Shown here: one piece after another, positions 21,850-32,577 of the stretch | Layout: every line of letters starts with the position of its first letter | How positions within the stretch are numbered: position 1 is the stretch's first letter | Assembly (NCBI GenBank): GCA_011799875.1 | Contig: CM022302.1 | Coordinates: forward strand, 201,296,086-201,360,085 | Reading direction: 5' to 3' | DNA length: 64,000 nucleotides | From: Thinopyrum elongatum | Taxonomy: Eukaryota > Streptophyta > Magnoliopsida > Poales > Poaceae | Position numbers and translations under genes: made by a program | The notes under the pieces: model-generated | Database searches by the model: none | What the model was told of the DNA's origin: nothing | What the model saw: the letters and a program-made list of their open reading frames with translations, nothing else

Positions 21850-22344
21850 AAATCACACGGCTTATTAGCAGCAATCGTCTGTGTTATTATTGGTCTTCGC
21901 ACATATTTCTGATTACGGACCTGTTTGCCACGTATCACACACATCTTGTTCAGTTGAACTGTTTCTGTTGTGTTGGCTCCTCGTGAATAGTTCATCCGAG
22001 TGAACTGTATGCCCTCCATCGCACACACCTTGATCTGGCTGGCCGTTTCTATTGTGTTGCCTAATCACACATAGTTCATCCTAGTGAACTGTATGCCGTA
22101 TATCGCACACACCCTCATCTGGCTGCCCATTTCTGTTGTTCTGCCTCATCACAAATAGTTCTTCTGGATTAACCGTTTGCCACACATCGCACATGCTACT
22201 CTAATCTGAACCATGTTTGATGTCACCGCCATCGCAAACATTTTGCATCTTTTTTGACGGTTTTCTTACATCACTGTTTGTGATTAATGCATCGCACACA
22301 GTTTCGTCGAAGGGTCTCTGATTGGACTGTCGCGTTTGGACCAA
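21850..22344. repeat. CACTA2 right subterminal repeats
   Basis: Units of about 80-90 bp carry ATCGCACACAC, TTCATCC(G/T)AGTGAACTGTATGCC and CCGTTTCT(A/G)TTGTGTTG, repeated about three times at 21957-22200. TCGCAAACA and TCGCACACAG copies continue to the end. They relate to the left-end motifs. Confidence 0.8.
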
Positions 22345-22356
22345 CCTGCAGTAGTG
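22345..22356 (-). repeat. CACTA2 right terminal inverted repeat and target duplication
   Basis: Read from 22356 on the minus strand the sequence is CACTACTGCAGG. CTA at 22357-22359 duplicates CTA at 10155-10157. Confidence 0.9.
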
Positions 22357-22359
22357 CTA

Positions 22360-23155
22360 GTATCCACTATGTTCTGAGATAGATGTTGCTATGATTTTGC
22401 TATGCTTTATGCTTGTCTCTAGGGCCCGAGTGCCATGATTTTAGATCTGAACCATTTATGTTTTCACCATTATATCTATGTTCTAGATCCGATCTTGCAA
22501 GTCATATGCACCTATTACGTGTTATGATCCGTAAACCCCAGGGTGACAGTAATTGGGATACTTTCCGGTGATGACCGTAGTTTGGGGAGTTCATGTATTC
22601 ACTTTGTGTTAATGCTTTCTTCTGGTTCTCTATTAAAAGGAGGCCTTAATATTCCTTAGTTTCTTTATGGACCGCGCTACCATGGGTGGGTAGGACAAAA
22701 GATATCATGCAAGTTATTTTCCATAAGCACGTATGGCTATTTACGGAATACATTCCTACATTATCTTTATGAACTGGAGCTAGTTCTGTGTCACCCTAGG
22801 TTATGACTGTTATAAGATGAATATTATCCAACGAATTCAGTGATCCAATGCCTATGAGTTTTCCACTTTGTTCTTGCTAAGTCACTATTGCTATTGCTAC
22901 TATTACAATAGCTACAAAATTGCTACTGATGTTACCATTACCATTGTTACTGTTACCATTAATATCAAATTATCATATTACTGTGCTACTGATCACTTTG
23001 CTGCAGATATTTAATCTCCAGGTGTGGTTGAATTGACAACTCAACTGCTAATACTTACAAATATTCTTTGGCTCCCCTTGTGTCGAATCTATAAATTTGG
23101 GTTGAATACTCTACCCTCGAAAACTATTGCGATCCCCTATACTTGTAGGTTATCA
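22360..23155 (+). repeat. 3' LTR of element A, second part
   Basis: Continues the LTR after CACTA2 (GTATCCACTATGTTCTGAGA) and ends CTTGTAGGTTATCA at 23155. It is closely similar to LTR B at 56985-57500. Total LTR length without the insertion is about 1.41 kb. Confidence 0.88.
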
Positions 23156-24580
23156 CAACCTGACGCGTAAGAGGGGTTGTCAATCCCTCCTCGGTAAAAA
23201 GATAGATTAATTTGTATGAGATGGGATAAATAGATTTGAATAAAACATGAAATAAAATAAGTAAAGGAAAAGGCAGCAAGGTATTTTTGTGTTTTTGGGA
23301 TAATAGATCTGAAAACAATAGGATAAAAGATAGACCCGGGGCCGTAGATTTCACAAGTGGCTTCTCTCGAGAAAATAACATATGGTGGGTAAACAAATTA
23401 CTGTTGGGCAATTGATAGAGGAACCAATAATTATGACGATATCCAAGGAAATTATCATGAATATAGGCATCACGTCCAAGATTAGCAGACCGACTCCTTC
23501 CTGCATCTACTACTATTACTCCACACATCCACTGCTATCCACAATGCATCTAGTGTATTAAGTTCATGGAGAAACGGAGTAATGCAATAAGAAAGATGAC
23601 ATGATGTAGACAAGATCTATTCATGTAGGAATAGACCCCACCTTTTTATCCTTAATAGCAACGATACATATGTCCCTCCCTACCCCTTATGTCACTGGGT
23701 GAGGACACCGCAAGATCGAACCCATCACAAATTACCTCTTCCCATTGCAAGAAAAATCAATCTAGTTGGCCAAACCAAACCAAAGTTTCGGAGAAGAAAT
23801 ACGAGGCTATAAATAATCATCCATATAAGAGATCAAAGAAGACTCAAATAATATTCATGGATATAGATCTGATCATAAACTCGAACTTCATCGAATCCCA
23901 ACAAACACACCGCAAAAAGTCATTACATCAAATAGATCTCCAAGAACAACGAGGAGAACATTGTATTGAAAATCAAAAAGAGAGAACAAGCCATCTAGCT
24001 ACTGCCTACGGACCCATAGGTCTATGGTGAACTACTCACGCATCATCGGAGAGGCACCAATGAGGATGATGAACCCCTCTGTGATCGTGTTCCCCTCCGG
24101 CAAAGTGCCGGAATAGGGATCTAGATTGGATCTCGTGGTTCTGGAACTTGCGGCGGCTGGAATTGTGTTTCATCGACTCCCCAAGGTTTTCTGGAATATT
24201 TGGGTATTTATAGAGCTGAGAGGCGGTGGAGAAGACCCTCGTGGGCCCCACAACCCATCAGGGCATGCCAGGGGCCTCTGGCTCGCCCTGGTGTCTTGTG
24301 GGCACAACGGGCCTCCCCTCTGGTGCTTCCTTGGCTCCCAAGTTGTCTTCTTGTCCAAAAAAATCTCCAAAAAGTTTCACTGTGTTTGGACTCCGTTTGA
24401 TAGGGATATTCTATGAAGTAAAAAACAAGCAAAAAATAGCAACTGGCACTGGTCACTATGTCAATAGGTTAGTCCCAAAAAATGATATAAAGTTGCTATA
24501 AAATGATTGTAAAACATCCAAGAATGATAATATAATAGCATGGAACAATAAAAAATTATAGATATGTTGGAGACGTATCA
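23156..24580 (-). repeat. LTR S: reverse-oriented gypsy LTR, truncated by element A
   Basis: Read from 24580 on the minus strand it begins TGATACGTCTCCAACATATC and follows the same course as the F LTRs (38884 and 42974) for several hundred bases, including the GC-rich block (about 24225-24310). A TATA box (TATAAATA) lies on the minus strand at 24212-24205. The 3' end is missing: at 23156 it meets the exact end of element A, so A probably inserted into it. The rest should lie left of the window. Solo LTR or part of a full element cannot be decided here. Confidence 0.82.
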
Positions 24581-24685
24581 ACTAGCATCGCACACGGTTA
24601 AGCCAGTGCATCTGTGTCCGTTGAGCGTCATTCGAGTCTTCATATATAGCACCATTTGGCAGCAAAAAACATGAGAGAGGGTCAG

Positions 24686-26282
24686 AAGACAACCACACCA
24701 GCATGTGCCCAAATATATATGAATGAAAATGGTGGTGTGTGATGTTCAAATTTCCAATGCACAACCTTGACCGCGCGGGCCCACGGTTGGGCGCGCCGTC
24801 GAAGATCCATGAGAGGGGCCAAAAGTTAACAACCACGTGGAAGTGGCCAAATATATGTAGGAATATAGGGTGTGATGTTTAAATACATAATGCACAACTT
24901 TGGTGGCACCTGCCTCACAAACCGGAAAGCCCCCTTGGATATATCTATAATGACAGACTAAGGTTGTAGCTAGGGTGCTTGCCCCACCTCCCACTTCGTG
25001 TCGGCGGGACGCATGCACATACTGATACTTTGGTCATACATGCATGTCGCCATGACCTACCATAAGACAGACCAGTGAATCTATCGCTTGGTCAAATGAC
25101 CACTGTTGTTGTCGATAAAAAATGGATAGAATATATATACCGGTTGGGCCAATAGATTGGACCATCATCAAAAATCGCACGAGAAGGGCGACAAAACCAG
25201 CACCGCCTGCATGCGGCCCAAAATGATGTACGTTGGAAGGGGTGATGTGTTTTCAATATCAAATAATGTATAATTTAGATGTGGCGTCTGCCTCTCGATA
25301 CAGACAACCACCATGAAAGCCAAGTAATTAAGGATGAGATACGTAGGGTACGGTGTCGGTCCAACCCACCAATCTGCGCGTGTGGGAGGGAATCCTGAGA
25401 AAGCATGAGCTCAAACTTTGCTCGAACATGTGATGGTTACCAGCCCTAACACGAACTAGGAGGAATCCATTCATGGCCAAACCCCCCTCATTGTCGGTCA
25501 AAGGGATGATATATATAGACCTCGGGGAGCCCACAAATATGCATGTCATCAAAAAATACCGCAAGGGAGACGTGGTAGACGAGAAGACCCCCTAACCCTG
25601 CATGCGGCTCGAAAATATGTATGGGTGGTGTGTGATGTGTTCAAAACCCCAATGCACAACTTCAATGGGGCACCAACTACATTACAAACCGAACACCGTA
25701 CCCCCAAGCCAGGTTCAAGACGTACGATGCCAGTTCCCCAACTTCGAGGCGGGTGGGGAGTGTCGTCCAACGCATGTGCTCAAACATGATTTGGTCTAAC
25801 AGGGCACACCGAGCAAGAGGAAACCATCATGGTCAAACCCTTCTCGTACATTGGGTCAAAGGGATAGATTGTGTGGGGCCCCCTCGTTATCGGTCAAAGG
25901 GATGATATATATAGACCCCGGGGAGCCCACAGATATGTGTGTCGTCTAAAACCCACACAAGGAAGACATGCTCGATTAGAAGACCCCATATACCCTACAT
26001 GCAGCCCGAAAAAATGTATGGGTGGTGTGTGATTTGTTCAAATCCCCAATGCACAACTTTGATGGGGCACCAACTACATTAGTAACATTAAAACCGAACA
26101 TTGTACCCCAAGCCAGGTTAAAGACGTATGATGCCGGTTCCCCAACTTCGAGGCGGGGGGTAGGGGGGTGTCGTCCAACGCATGTGCTCAAACTTGATTT
26201 GGTCTAACATGGCACACAGAGCAAGAGGAAACTGTCATGGTTAAACCCTTCTCGTATGTTGGATCAAAGGGATAGATTGTGT
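24686..26282. repeat. Diverged tandem blocks, last two about 395 bp apart
   Basis: Blocks containing ATGCGGC(T/C)CGAAAA, GGTGGTGTGTGAT and CAATGCACAACTT(C/T) recur. Those at about 25545-25870 and 25940-26282 are closely similar and also share CCAACGCATGTGCTCAAAC. Earlier copies near 24700, 24820 and 25150 are more diverged. Non-coding. Confidence 0.8.
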
Positions 26283-26283
26283 G

Positions 26284-26540
26284 GGCCTACAGATCTCGAT
26301 CATTCTCCGATTTTTTAGAACAAGAAATAATGAAAAAAAACATATTCTACAAATTACCAAAACAAGGATCCCGAGGTTTATATAATCGTCATGATAGGTC
26401 ACTACAGACATTCAGAGGCCTACAGATCTCGATCATTCTATGATTTTTGAGAACAAGAAATAAAAAAACATTCTCTACAAATTACCAAAACAAGGATCCC
26501 AAGGTTTATATAATCGTCATGACAGGTCACTATAGACACA
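26284..26540. repeat. Tandem pair of about 128 bp
   Basis: GCCTACAGATCTCGATCATTCT begins both copies (about 26284 and 26415). Each continues through ACAAATTACCAAAACAAGGA and TATATAATCGTCATGA. Confidence 0.9.
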
Positions 26541-26599
26541 TTTAGATGCTAAATGTCTGTGATGACCGTATCATGGCGCTTTAATGAAGCTCGAGATAT

Positions 26600-26668
26600 G
26601 CAACTTCCCACCGGGTCACCCATCCTTAGACTCCTCCAGCCCCAGCATGCTTAACTTCTGTGTTCTAT
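26600..26668 (-). ncRNA. 5S rRNA-derived fragment (Cassandra-like TRIM or 5S pseudogene)
   Basis: On the minus strand, GAACACAGAAGTTAAGCATG, a GCTGGGGCTGGAGGAGTCTA stretch and AGGATGGGTGACCC follow in the order and spacing of the 5S rRNA internal control region and downstream half. The 5' half of 5S is not recognisable, so it is not a functional 5S gene. Cassandra-type TRIM retrotransposons carry such 5S-like segments in their LTRs, which is the likeliest source, but I could not define LTR ends. Confidence 0.7.
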
Positions 26669-26689
26669 TCGACTCGGCTAGCGGATGGG

Positions 26690-27034
26690 AAGCCACCCCT
26701 TGCTAACAAGAGTTTCCTCCTTGCCTTTAAGGCGTTTCATGTTGGTCACCATATGGGACCTACTCCCTACTATCACACATGTTTGTGCTTTTAGAAACTG
26801 TGTGCAATCTTTACATGGCCGGTGTGTCGCCTAGCCTTCTATGAGCACTAACACTGGCAGCAGGAAACCGATGGGAGAAGAGGCGGTAAACCGATGGGAG
26901 GAGTGGCGGGAAACGGTAGCGTGTTTATATATATAACACCATTAATATGGAAAACTTAGTAAAGAAGGAAGCGCGAGCTAGCACGATGCATGCGCACAAT
27001 GCTTACCCACGGGTGCGAGACGGTTGACCAGAAC
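26690..27034. other. Unassigned segment of element X
   Basis: Includes an 18-bp imperfect duplication (GGAAACCGATGGGAG and GGTAAACCGATGGGAGG, about 26866-26905) and a GTTTATATATATAACACC stretch. No gene was recognised. Confidence 0.45.
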
Positions 27035-28860
27035 CGCTTTAAATAATCAGGGTTCGTTTGGGCTTTTTATACATTATAATTAAGTTTTATAATCATTAAT
27101 TTAATGTGCATAATTCAAATTAGTGCACCAAAATGGCTACAAAAATCATACATGTGTCCTTGGATGCATGTTTAGGTCCCATGCAAAGAATGGGAATGAA
27201 TTACAACCGTCTCGGTGTCTGGTTCGGCCTTGGACATTGAGAATCTCGGTTTTTAAATCCCCGTAAATCCAAAACTCACCCAAAAATCATGAAACTTGGC
27301 ATGGTGTCACGACATGGCACATATATGTCGTGGAAAAAGTTTATCCATTTTGGGGCAAGTTTTATTACAAGCCTCTTACAAACTGGAGGTTCTCTCAAGA
27401 AGCCACGTCGTTTCCGGTAGGGAGACGTGTCCCCCTTGTGGGCGAAACGATAATCGCTGCCTCTTCTCGCCTTGTATTTTTTCTACAGGCAACATGGAAT
27501 GACAGGATATCTGTGCTGAAATTTAAAATTATTCAGGGTTCATTCGACCTTTTTTATACATAAATTGAGTTTTCTAGGCATTTAATGTCCATAATTCAAA
27601 TCTGAACTACAAATACATGCTCCAGTGCACCAAAATGGCTAGAAAAATCATACATGTGTCCTTGGGTGCATGTTTAGGTCCCATGCAAGGAATGGGAATG
27701 AATTACAACCATCTCGGCGTCCTGGCTCAGCCTCAAACATTGGGAATATCGGTTTTTAAATCCCCATAAATCCAAAACTCACCAGAAAACCATGAAAGTT
27801 GGCATGGTGTCACGACATGGCACATATATGTCGTGGTAAAAAAATTGTCCAATTTGGGCCAAGCTTTATTACAAACCTCTTACAAACCAGAGCTTCTCGC
27901 AAGAACCCTCGTGGTTTCGATAGGGAAACGTGTCCCCCTTATGGGCGAAACGATAATCACTGCCTCTTTTCGCCTTGTATTTTTTTCTACAGGCAACATG
28001 AAACAACGGGAAATTCGTGCTGAACTTTGAAATTATTTAGGGTTCGTTTGGCCTTTTTTATACATTAATTGAGTTTTCTAGGTATTTAATGTCCATAATT
28101 CAAATCTAAACTACAAATACATGCTCAAGTGCACCAAAATGGCTAGAAAAATCATACATGTGTCCTTGGGTGCATGTTTAGGTCCCATGGAAGGAATGGG
28201 AATGAATCCAACCGTCTCGACATCCTGGCTCGGCCTCAAACATTGGGGATCTTGGTTTTTAAATCCCCATAAATCCAAAACTCACCAGAAAATCATGAAA
28301 CTTGTTATGGTGTCACGACATGGCACATATATGTCGTGGTAAAAAAATTGTCCAATCTGGGCCAAGCTTTATTACAAGCCTCTTATAAACCGCAGCTTCT
28401 CGCAACCTTCATGGTTCTGGTAGGGAAACGTGCCCCTCTTGTGGGTGAAATGATAATCGCTGCTCTTCACACCTTGTATTTTGTTTTCTACAGGCAACAT
28501 AGAATAACAGGAGTTTCGTGCTGAAATTTGAAACTATTCAGGGTTCGTTTGGCCATTGTATACATTAATTGAGTTTTCTAGGCATTTGATGTCCATAATT
28601 CAAATTTGAACGCACATGCTCTAGTGCACCAAAATGGGTGGAAAATCGCACATGTGTCCTTAGGTGCATGTTTAGGTCTCATTGAAGGAATGGGAATGAA
28701 TTACAAACGTCTCGTCATCCTGAAACATTAAGAATCTCGGTTTTTAAATCCCAGTAAATCCAAAACTCACCCAAAAATCATGAAACTTGGTATGGTTTCA
28801 TGACATGGCACATATATGTCGTGGTAAAAAAATTGTCCAGTTTGAGACAGGGCGCACACA
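27035..28860. repeat. Satellite array related to the CACTA2 505-bp repeat, about 3.7 copies
   Basis: CAGGGTTCGTTTGG(G/C)C blocks occur near 27050, 27538, 28038 and 28540, about 490-500 bp apart. They share TACATTAATTGAGTTTTCTA, GTGTCCTT(G/A)GGTGCATG, GGAATGGGAATGAA and ATGTCGTGGTAAAA with the CACTA2 array, but cluster as their own subfamily (TTACAAGCCTCTTACAAAC). Confidence 0.92.
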
Positions 28861-28993
28861 TTAGTAGCCAACAAAGTCCTTTTGGAACAAATAGCTGACA
28901 CGTTAGTATCACAAACGGTTGTATTATTTGAACCTTGTGTGTTCCCGTAACCATTTAAGTGCAGCCACGCGTCCCTCTTTTTATGGGAAAGTA

Positions 28994-29046
28994 CTACCTC
29001 GGTGCTGGTTCACTGGTCCTCTTTGTATTTTGTGTCAAAATTTAAC
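28994..29046. mobile_element. Half of a Stowaway-like MITE
   Basis: CTACCTCGGTGCTGGTTCAC followed by TCCTCTTTGTATTTTGTGTC parallels one half of the MITE at 20313-20547 (reverse strand) and is preceded by TA. The other half is absent. Confidence 0.6.
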
Positions 29047-29059
29047 CATAGTCAGTGGC

Positions 29060-29282
29060 GTGTGTGCAACTGTTTGATTAGACGGGACGAGCGCGAGAAG
29101 TCCGCCGTGCAGGCTCGACGGGACGCGTGCGAGTAGTCCGCCGTGCAGGCTCGACGAAATGCGTGTGACCTATCCACCGCGCAGGCTTGACAGGACACGT
29201 GCGACCTATCCGCCGCACAGGCTAGATGGGACACGTGCGAGCAGTCCGCCATGCATGCTCATCGAGAAACGAGCTCTTTGAC
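29060..29282. repeat. Tandem repeat of about 37 bp, six copies
   Basis: GCAGGCTCGACGGGACGCGT and GCGAGTAGTCCGCC variants alternate. The matching position in CACTA2 (17340-17480) carries three to four related units. Confidence 0.85.
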
Positions 29283-29303
29283 CTTCATCCACCAGTTGCC
29301 CGC

Positions 29304-29882
29304 TGATACGTCTCCATCATATCTACTTTTCCTAATGCTTTTGCTCTTTTTTTGGACTCTAATTTGCATGATTTGAATGAAAAAAACCCGGACTAACGAT
29401 GTTTTCAGCAGAACTACCATGGTGTTGTTTTTGTGCAGAAATAGAAGTTTTCGTAATTCGACAAAACTTTTTGGAGAATTATTTTGGAATAAATAAAAAA
29501 ATACTGGAACCAAGATCGACTGGAGGGGTGGCCCCAGCTGCCCACAAGGCAGCAGGCCCACGCCATCCCCCTTTGATGTGCCCTGGTGGATAGTGGGGCC
29601 CACAAGGCTCCACTGACCCTAATTCCGATGCTATAAAATCCTATTTTTCCAGAAAAAATAGGGGAGGAAGTTTCATCGCATTTTACGATACGGAGACGCT
29701 GCCACCTCCTGTTCTTCATCAGGAGGCCAGATCTGGAGCCCGTTCGGGGCTCCAGAGAGGGGGGGGGGTCTTTGGTCTTCGTCATCACCAACCATCCTCC
29801 ATAACCAATTTCATGATGCTCACCGCCGGGAGTGAGTAATTCCTTCATAGGCTCGCTGGTCAGTGAGGAGTTGGATGAGATT
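29304..29882 (+). repeat. LTR B, first part
   Basis: Starts TGATACGTCTCCATCATATC and follows the element A LTR closely. A TATA box (TATAAAAT) lies at 29632-29639. It is interrupted after GAGATT by element E; the target duplication AGATT is at 29878-29882. The uninterrupted form GATGAGATTCATCATG is seen in LTR A at about 10108-10123. Confidence 0.92.
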
Positions 29883-30914
29883 TGATGCGGAGCATCCCTC
29901 GATCAGCACGATGAGGACCAATGACGAGAGCACGCGCACGTGCCATCGAAACCGAGGTTAACTCTTTCCTCTTTGAGTTTTGTTTGGATTCACATGAGAA
30001 TTGGGTTATACCTCAAACGGATACATTGTGCATTGTTAGGTATCAAGTGCATGACTATGAGGAATCTACGATGGAGACACAAGTACCCAAGAAGCAAGAA
30101 GAGGAAGAAGGGAATGCAAAGAACGAAGATGCGGAGGTCCTGGATACTCCGGGTGCCCGGCCAACTCTGCCCCCGGGTGCCCGGCCGCCGGCTGGGAGCC
30201 GCCCCTGGACACCCCGGGTGCCCGGCCAGGAAGGCCCCGGGTGCCCAGCCCCTCTGCCTGGGCGCTGGCCTTGGCCGCCCCGGGTGCCCGGCCAAATGGC
30301 CCCGGGTGCCCGGCCCCCTACAGCCACGGCCTGGGTAAGGCCCCTGACCTATCCGGGTGCCCAGCCGCCCCTGGCCCGAGGGCGCGGCCCCCTGACCGGT
30401 CTGGGTGTCCGGCCCTCCCTGGCGCCTCTCCCATCGGGTGCCCGGACCACTTTATGCCGGGTGCCCGGACTACTCTGAATGTGCGTGCGTGCAGTATGGG
30501 CATATTGACCCTTGTACCCCCAATTTTCCCCCATTTCGTCCCTAGGCTATAAGTACTCCCCATCTAGCTCATTTCTAGGGTTAGCAAAGTATTGGATAGA
30601 CATTGAGAGAGCTTTGCTCGTCTTCCCCTCTTGGAGATCAAGACCCCTCTAGGGAAGAATCCTAGTGGATTATCAAGGCCTCCTCTTGGAGAAGATCATC
30701 ACCAAGACCTCACCTCCTTTGGAGTGGGAAGAACTTTACCCTAGTGCTATTTTCCTTGAATTGTTCTTGTATGCTTGTGGATCTCTTGTGTGCTACTCTA
30801 GTGGATATGTGATTTGGGTTTGTTTGAGTGATTTCCCCCTTGTGTTCTTGTGTGTTCATCCCTTTTCCCCCTCCAAGTGTGAAAAGATCTCCCCTAGGGT
30901 TTCACCCTACAACA
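29883..30914 (+). repeat. Element E 5' LTR
   Basis: About 1.03 kb. Contains a degenerate array of CCGGGTGCCCGGCC at 30140-30480, a TATA box (CTATAAGTACTC, about 30547) and a CT-rich leader. Compared with the 3' LTR it lacks about 36 bp near its start (after CCCTCGATCA). The internal ORF 29921-30478 is the LTR-encoded tail of pol followed by reading through the CCGGGTGCCCGG array. Confidence 0.9.
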
Positions 30915-30917
30915 TAT

Positions 30918-30930
30918 TGGTATCATGAGC
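30918..30930 (+). other. Element E primer binding site
   Basis: TGGTATCATGAGC, three bases after the LTR end, resembles the initiator-Met tRNA type site TGGTATCAGAGC with one inserted base. Confidence 0.7.
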
Positions 30931-32577
30931 AAGGTTGATTCATATCTTGGAGTCCCTGCCCCCCATTTGCTAGCCTAATTTTGTTGGTTTTTGGTCCCAA
31001 TTTGAAAATCCCCACAAAAATAGCCCCAAAATTTTTTCTTGCAATTTGTTAGATCTTGTGAGATTTTGTTATTTTGGTTCATGGATTTGTTGTTTGGCAA
31101 GTGGATCTAGCCCCCCAACCATCCCCACCCTTCCCACCATGAAATCCACCGAATTTGGCCTCTTCTCAAAAATTTCCGCCCAAATCGACCACCCTCGAGC
31201 ATCCGCACCCCGAACCCCCGGGTGCCCGCACCCACGGGCAAGTTTTCCCTGACCATCCCGGGCACCCGCACCCTGAACCACCGGGCGCCCGCACCCCCAG
31301 TTTCAGCCCAAGCATAACTCCGTTTTCATCATAACTTTCACTACCGAAGTCCGTTTTTTGTGTTCTTTAGCTCGTTTTATAGCTCTTGACATCCCCCATC
31401 CACTTAGATCATTACCACCACCATTTGCCTCCATAAAATATTTCCTCATAAAAGCATCCACCTTCCGCATTTGATCGATTTTGAGTTGCGGTTTCCGTTT
31501 CCTAAGGTGTTTCGGCTACTTAGGAACAGTTTGACATCGACCAAACCGCTATTCATCATCGCCTCGGACTCGACAACGACAACAACCACGTCATCCTCAT
31601 ACCAACCGTAAGCAAGGAGGGTAACCTCGATGAAATCTAGTATATTTCCTTGCCATTGCATTGATAACCTGAGCCATTTTGCGTCACTTACCTATCGAGA
31701 CTAGCGAGTTGAGAATTGTCGGGCCACGCTCTTTGTGCACCTTAGTGATACGCTCACTCGCATCGCTACATTTAGCGTGCAAATCATCTTGCTATCATGA
31801 TTGTGCCATAAGTCGCTCCCATGCATATCTTACATATTTGTCTCATATTTTGGCTTGCAAATCAAGGATCGTGGCATAGTCAAAAAAAGAAAGAAAAGCT
31901 TTTAAGCAAAAGAGGAGAAACAAAGAGCTTGTATGCAATAGCATCGAGCCATTTTGCATAGCTACATCATCTTGGTAAATACATACATAGGATACTTGGG
32001 ATTGAAGACACCACATTTCTCTCATAGGTTGGTGCACAAGCGTATCTAGCCCACTTGAGCAATCGATCTATCGTCTCTCTTGCATCCGTACGACAAGAGC
32101 ATTTTTCGTGGTTTCACATTTTGAGATCACTCCTTGGTTGTGCAGATCCCATCTATCTTTCGTGTGTGTGTTCCTAGTGATATCCTTGGGTTTGATTTAT
32201 TTGCTTTACTTGCAATTTTGTGAACCTTCTCAACCTTATCGATATCTTGTCTAACATTTGCTTGAAATTTTGTGCCACTCATCCTAACCAAGCTCCTCCA
32301 TAAGCTTTACTTGTGTAGGTGTGAGAAACAAACCCGGTACCAATTCTACTATTGTAGCATTACATTGAGCGGTACTCGATACATCCACAATCTTCGGAAA
32401 AGGTAACTTTGGTATTGTTCTCTCATTTTCCTACTCACCTCCACTTGGTTATGATGGATAGGCGAACTTCTTTGGCGAACCCACTCTTCGAAGGTCAAGA
32501 TGATGAACGTCACTACGTCACCACGAACCACTTCTTCGTCGCCTAATGAGCTCTTCATCAAGAAAGTGAAGCTTTAG
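30931..32577. other. Element E untranslated leader
   Basis: About 1.65 kb without a credible coding frame. It contains a second cluster of LTR-like motifs (CCCCGGGTGCCCGCACCC) at 31200-31310. Confidence 0.7.

Larger units (their letters stand above)
10158..22356. mobile_element. CACTA2: 12.2-kb CACTA element without visible transposase, carrying gene cargo
   Basis: Ends are CACTGGTACAG (10158) and, on the other strand, CACTACTGCAG (22356), matching at 8 of 11 positions. Flanks are CTA on both sides (10155-10157 and 22357-22359), and the empty site is visible in LTR B near 57030, where one CTA is present. Subterminal repeats built on CACACA and AAACGGTTT variants lie at both ends. I found no TNP2-type frame, so mobility would need help in trans. 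Contents: a B3-domain pseudogene, an exonuclease-domain pseudogene, four unknown frames, several tandem arrays and a Stowaway-like MITE. Confidence 0.9.
6956..23155 (+). mobile_element. Element A: Athila-like Ty3/gypsy retrotransposon, 3' part, interrupted
   Basis: Components seen in order: the 3' part of an Athila ORF-1-like frame, a non-coding spacer, a polypurine tract, and a 3' LTR beginning TGATACG (9544) and ending GGTTATCA (23155). The LTR is split by CACTA2. The element's left part and 5' LTR lie outside the window, beyond CACTA1. The right junction falls inside reverse-oriented LTR S, which A appears to have entered. No reverse transcriptase is visible between the ORF and the LTR. 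Confidence 0.85.
24581..29303. mobile_element. Element X: CACTA-related sequence without visible genes
   Basis: Starts after LTR S with CGCACACGGTTAAGCC, a CACTA2-like subterminal motif. It contains the same 505-bp satellite family as CACTA2, and a right portion (28860-29303) that parallels CACTA2 17183-17510 segment by segment (CGTGTG..TTAACCATT, CCACGTGTCTCTCTTT, then GCAGGCTCACCGGGAAGCG-type repeats). No end or TSD is visible, since both sides are covered by LTR insertions. No coding frame was recognised. Confidence 0.7.

Noticed and set aside
26600..26668. Functional 5S rRNA gene
   Set aside because: Only the internal and 3' portion is recognisable, with many changes, and no T-run terminator in the expected place.
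29921..30552. Pro/Gly/Arg-rich proteins in the element E LTRs (also 55898-56613)
   Set aside because: Apart from the short pol tail, these frames read through CCGGGTGCCCGG iterations and are open in several frames on both strands.
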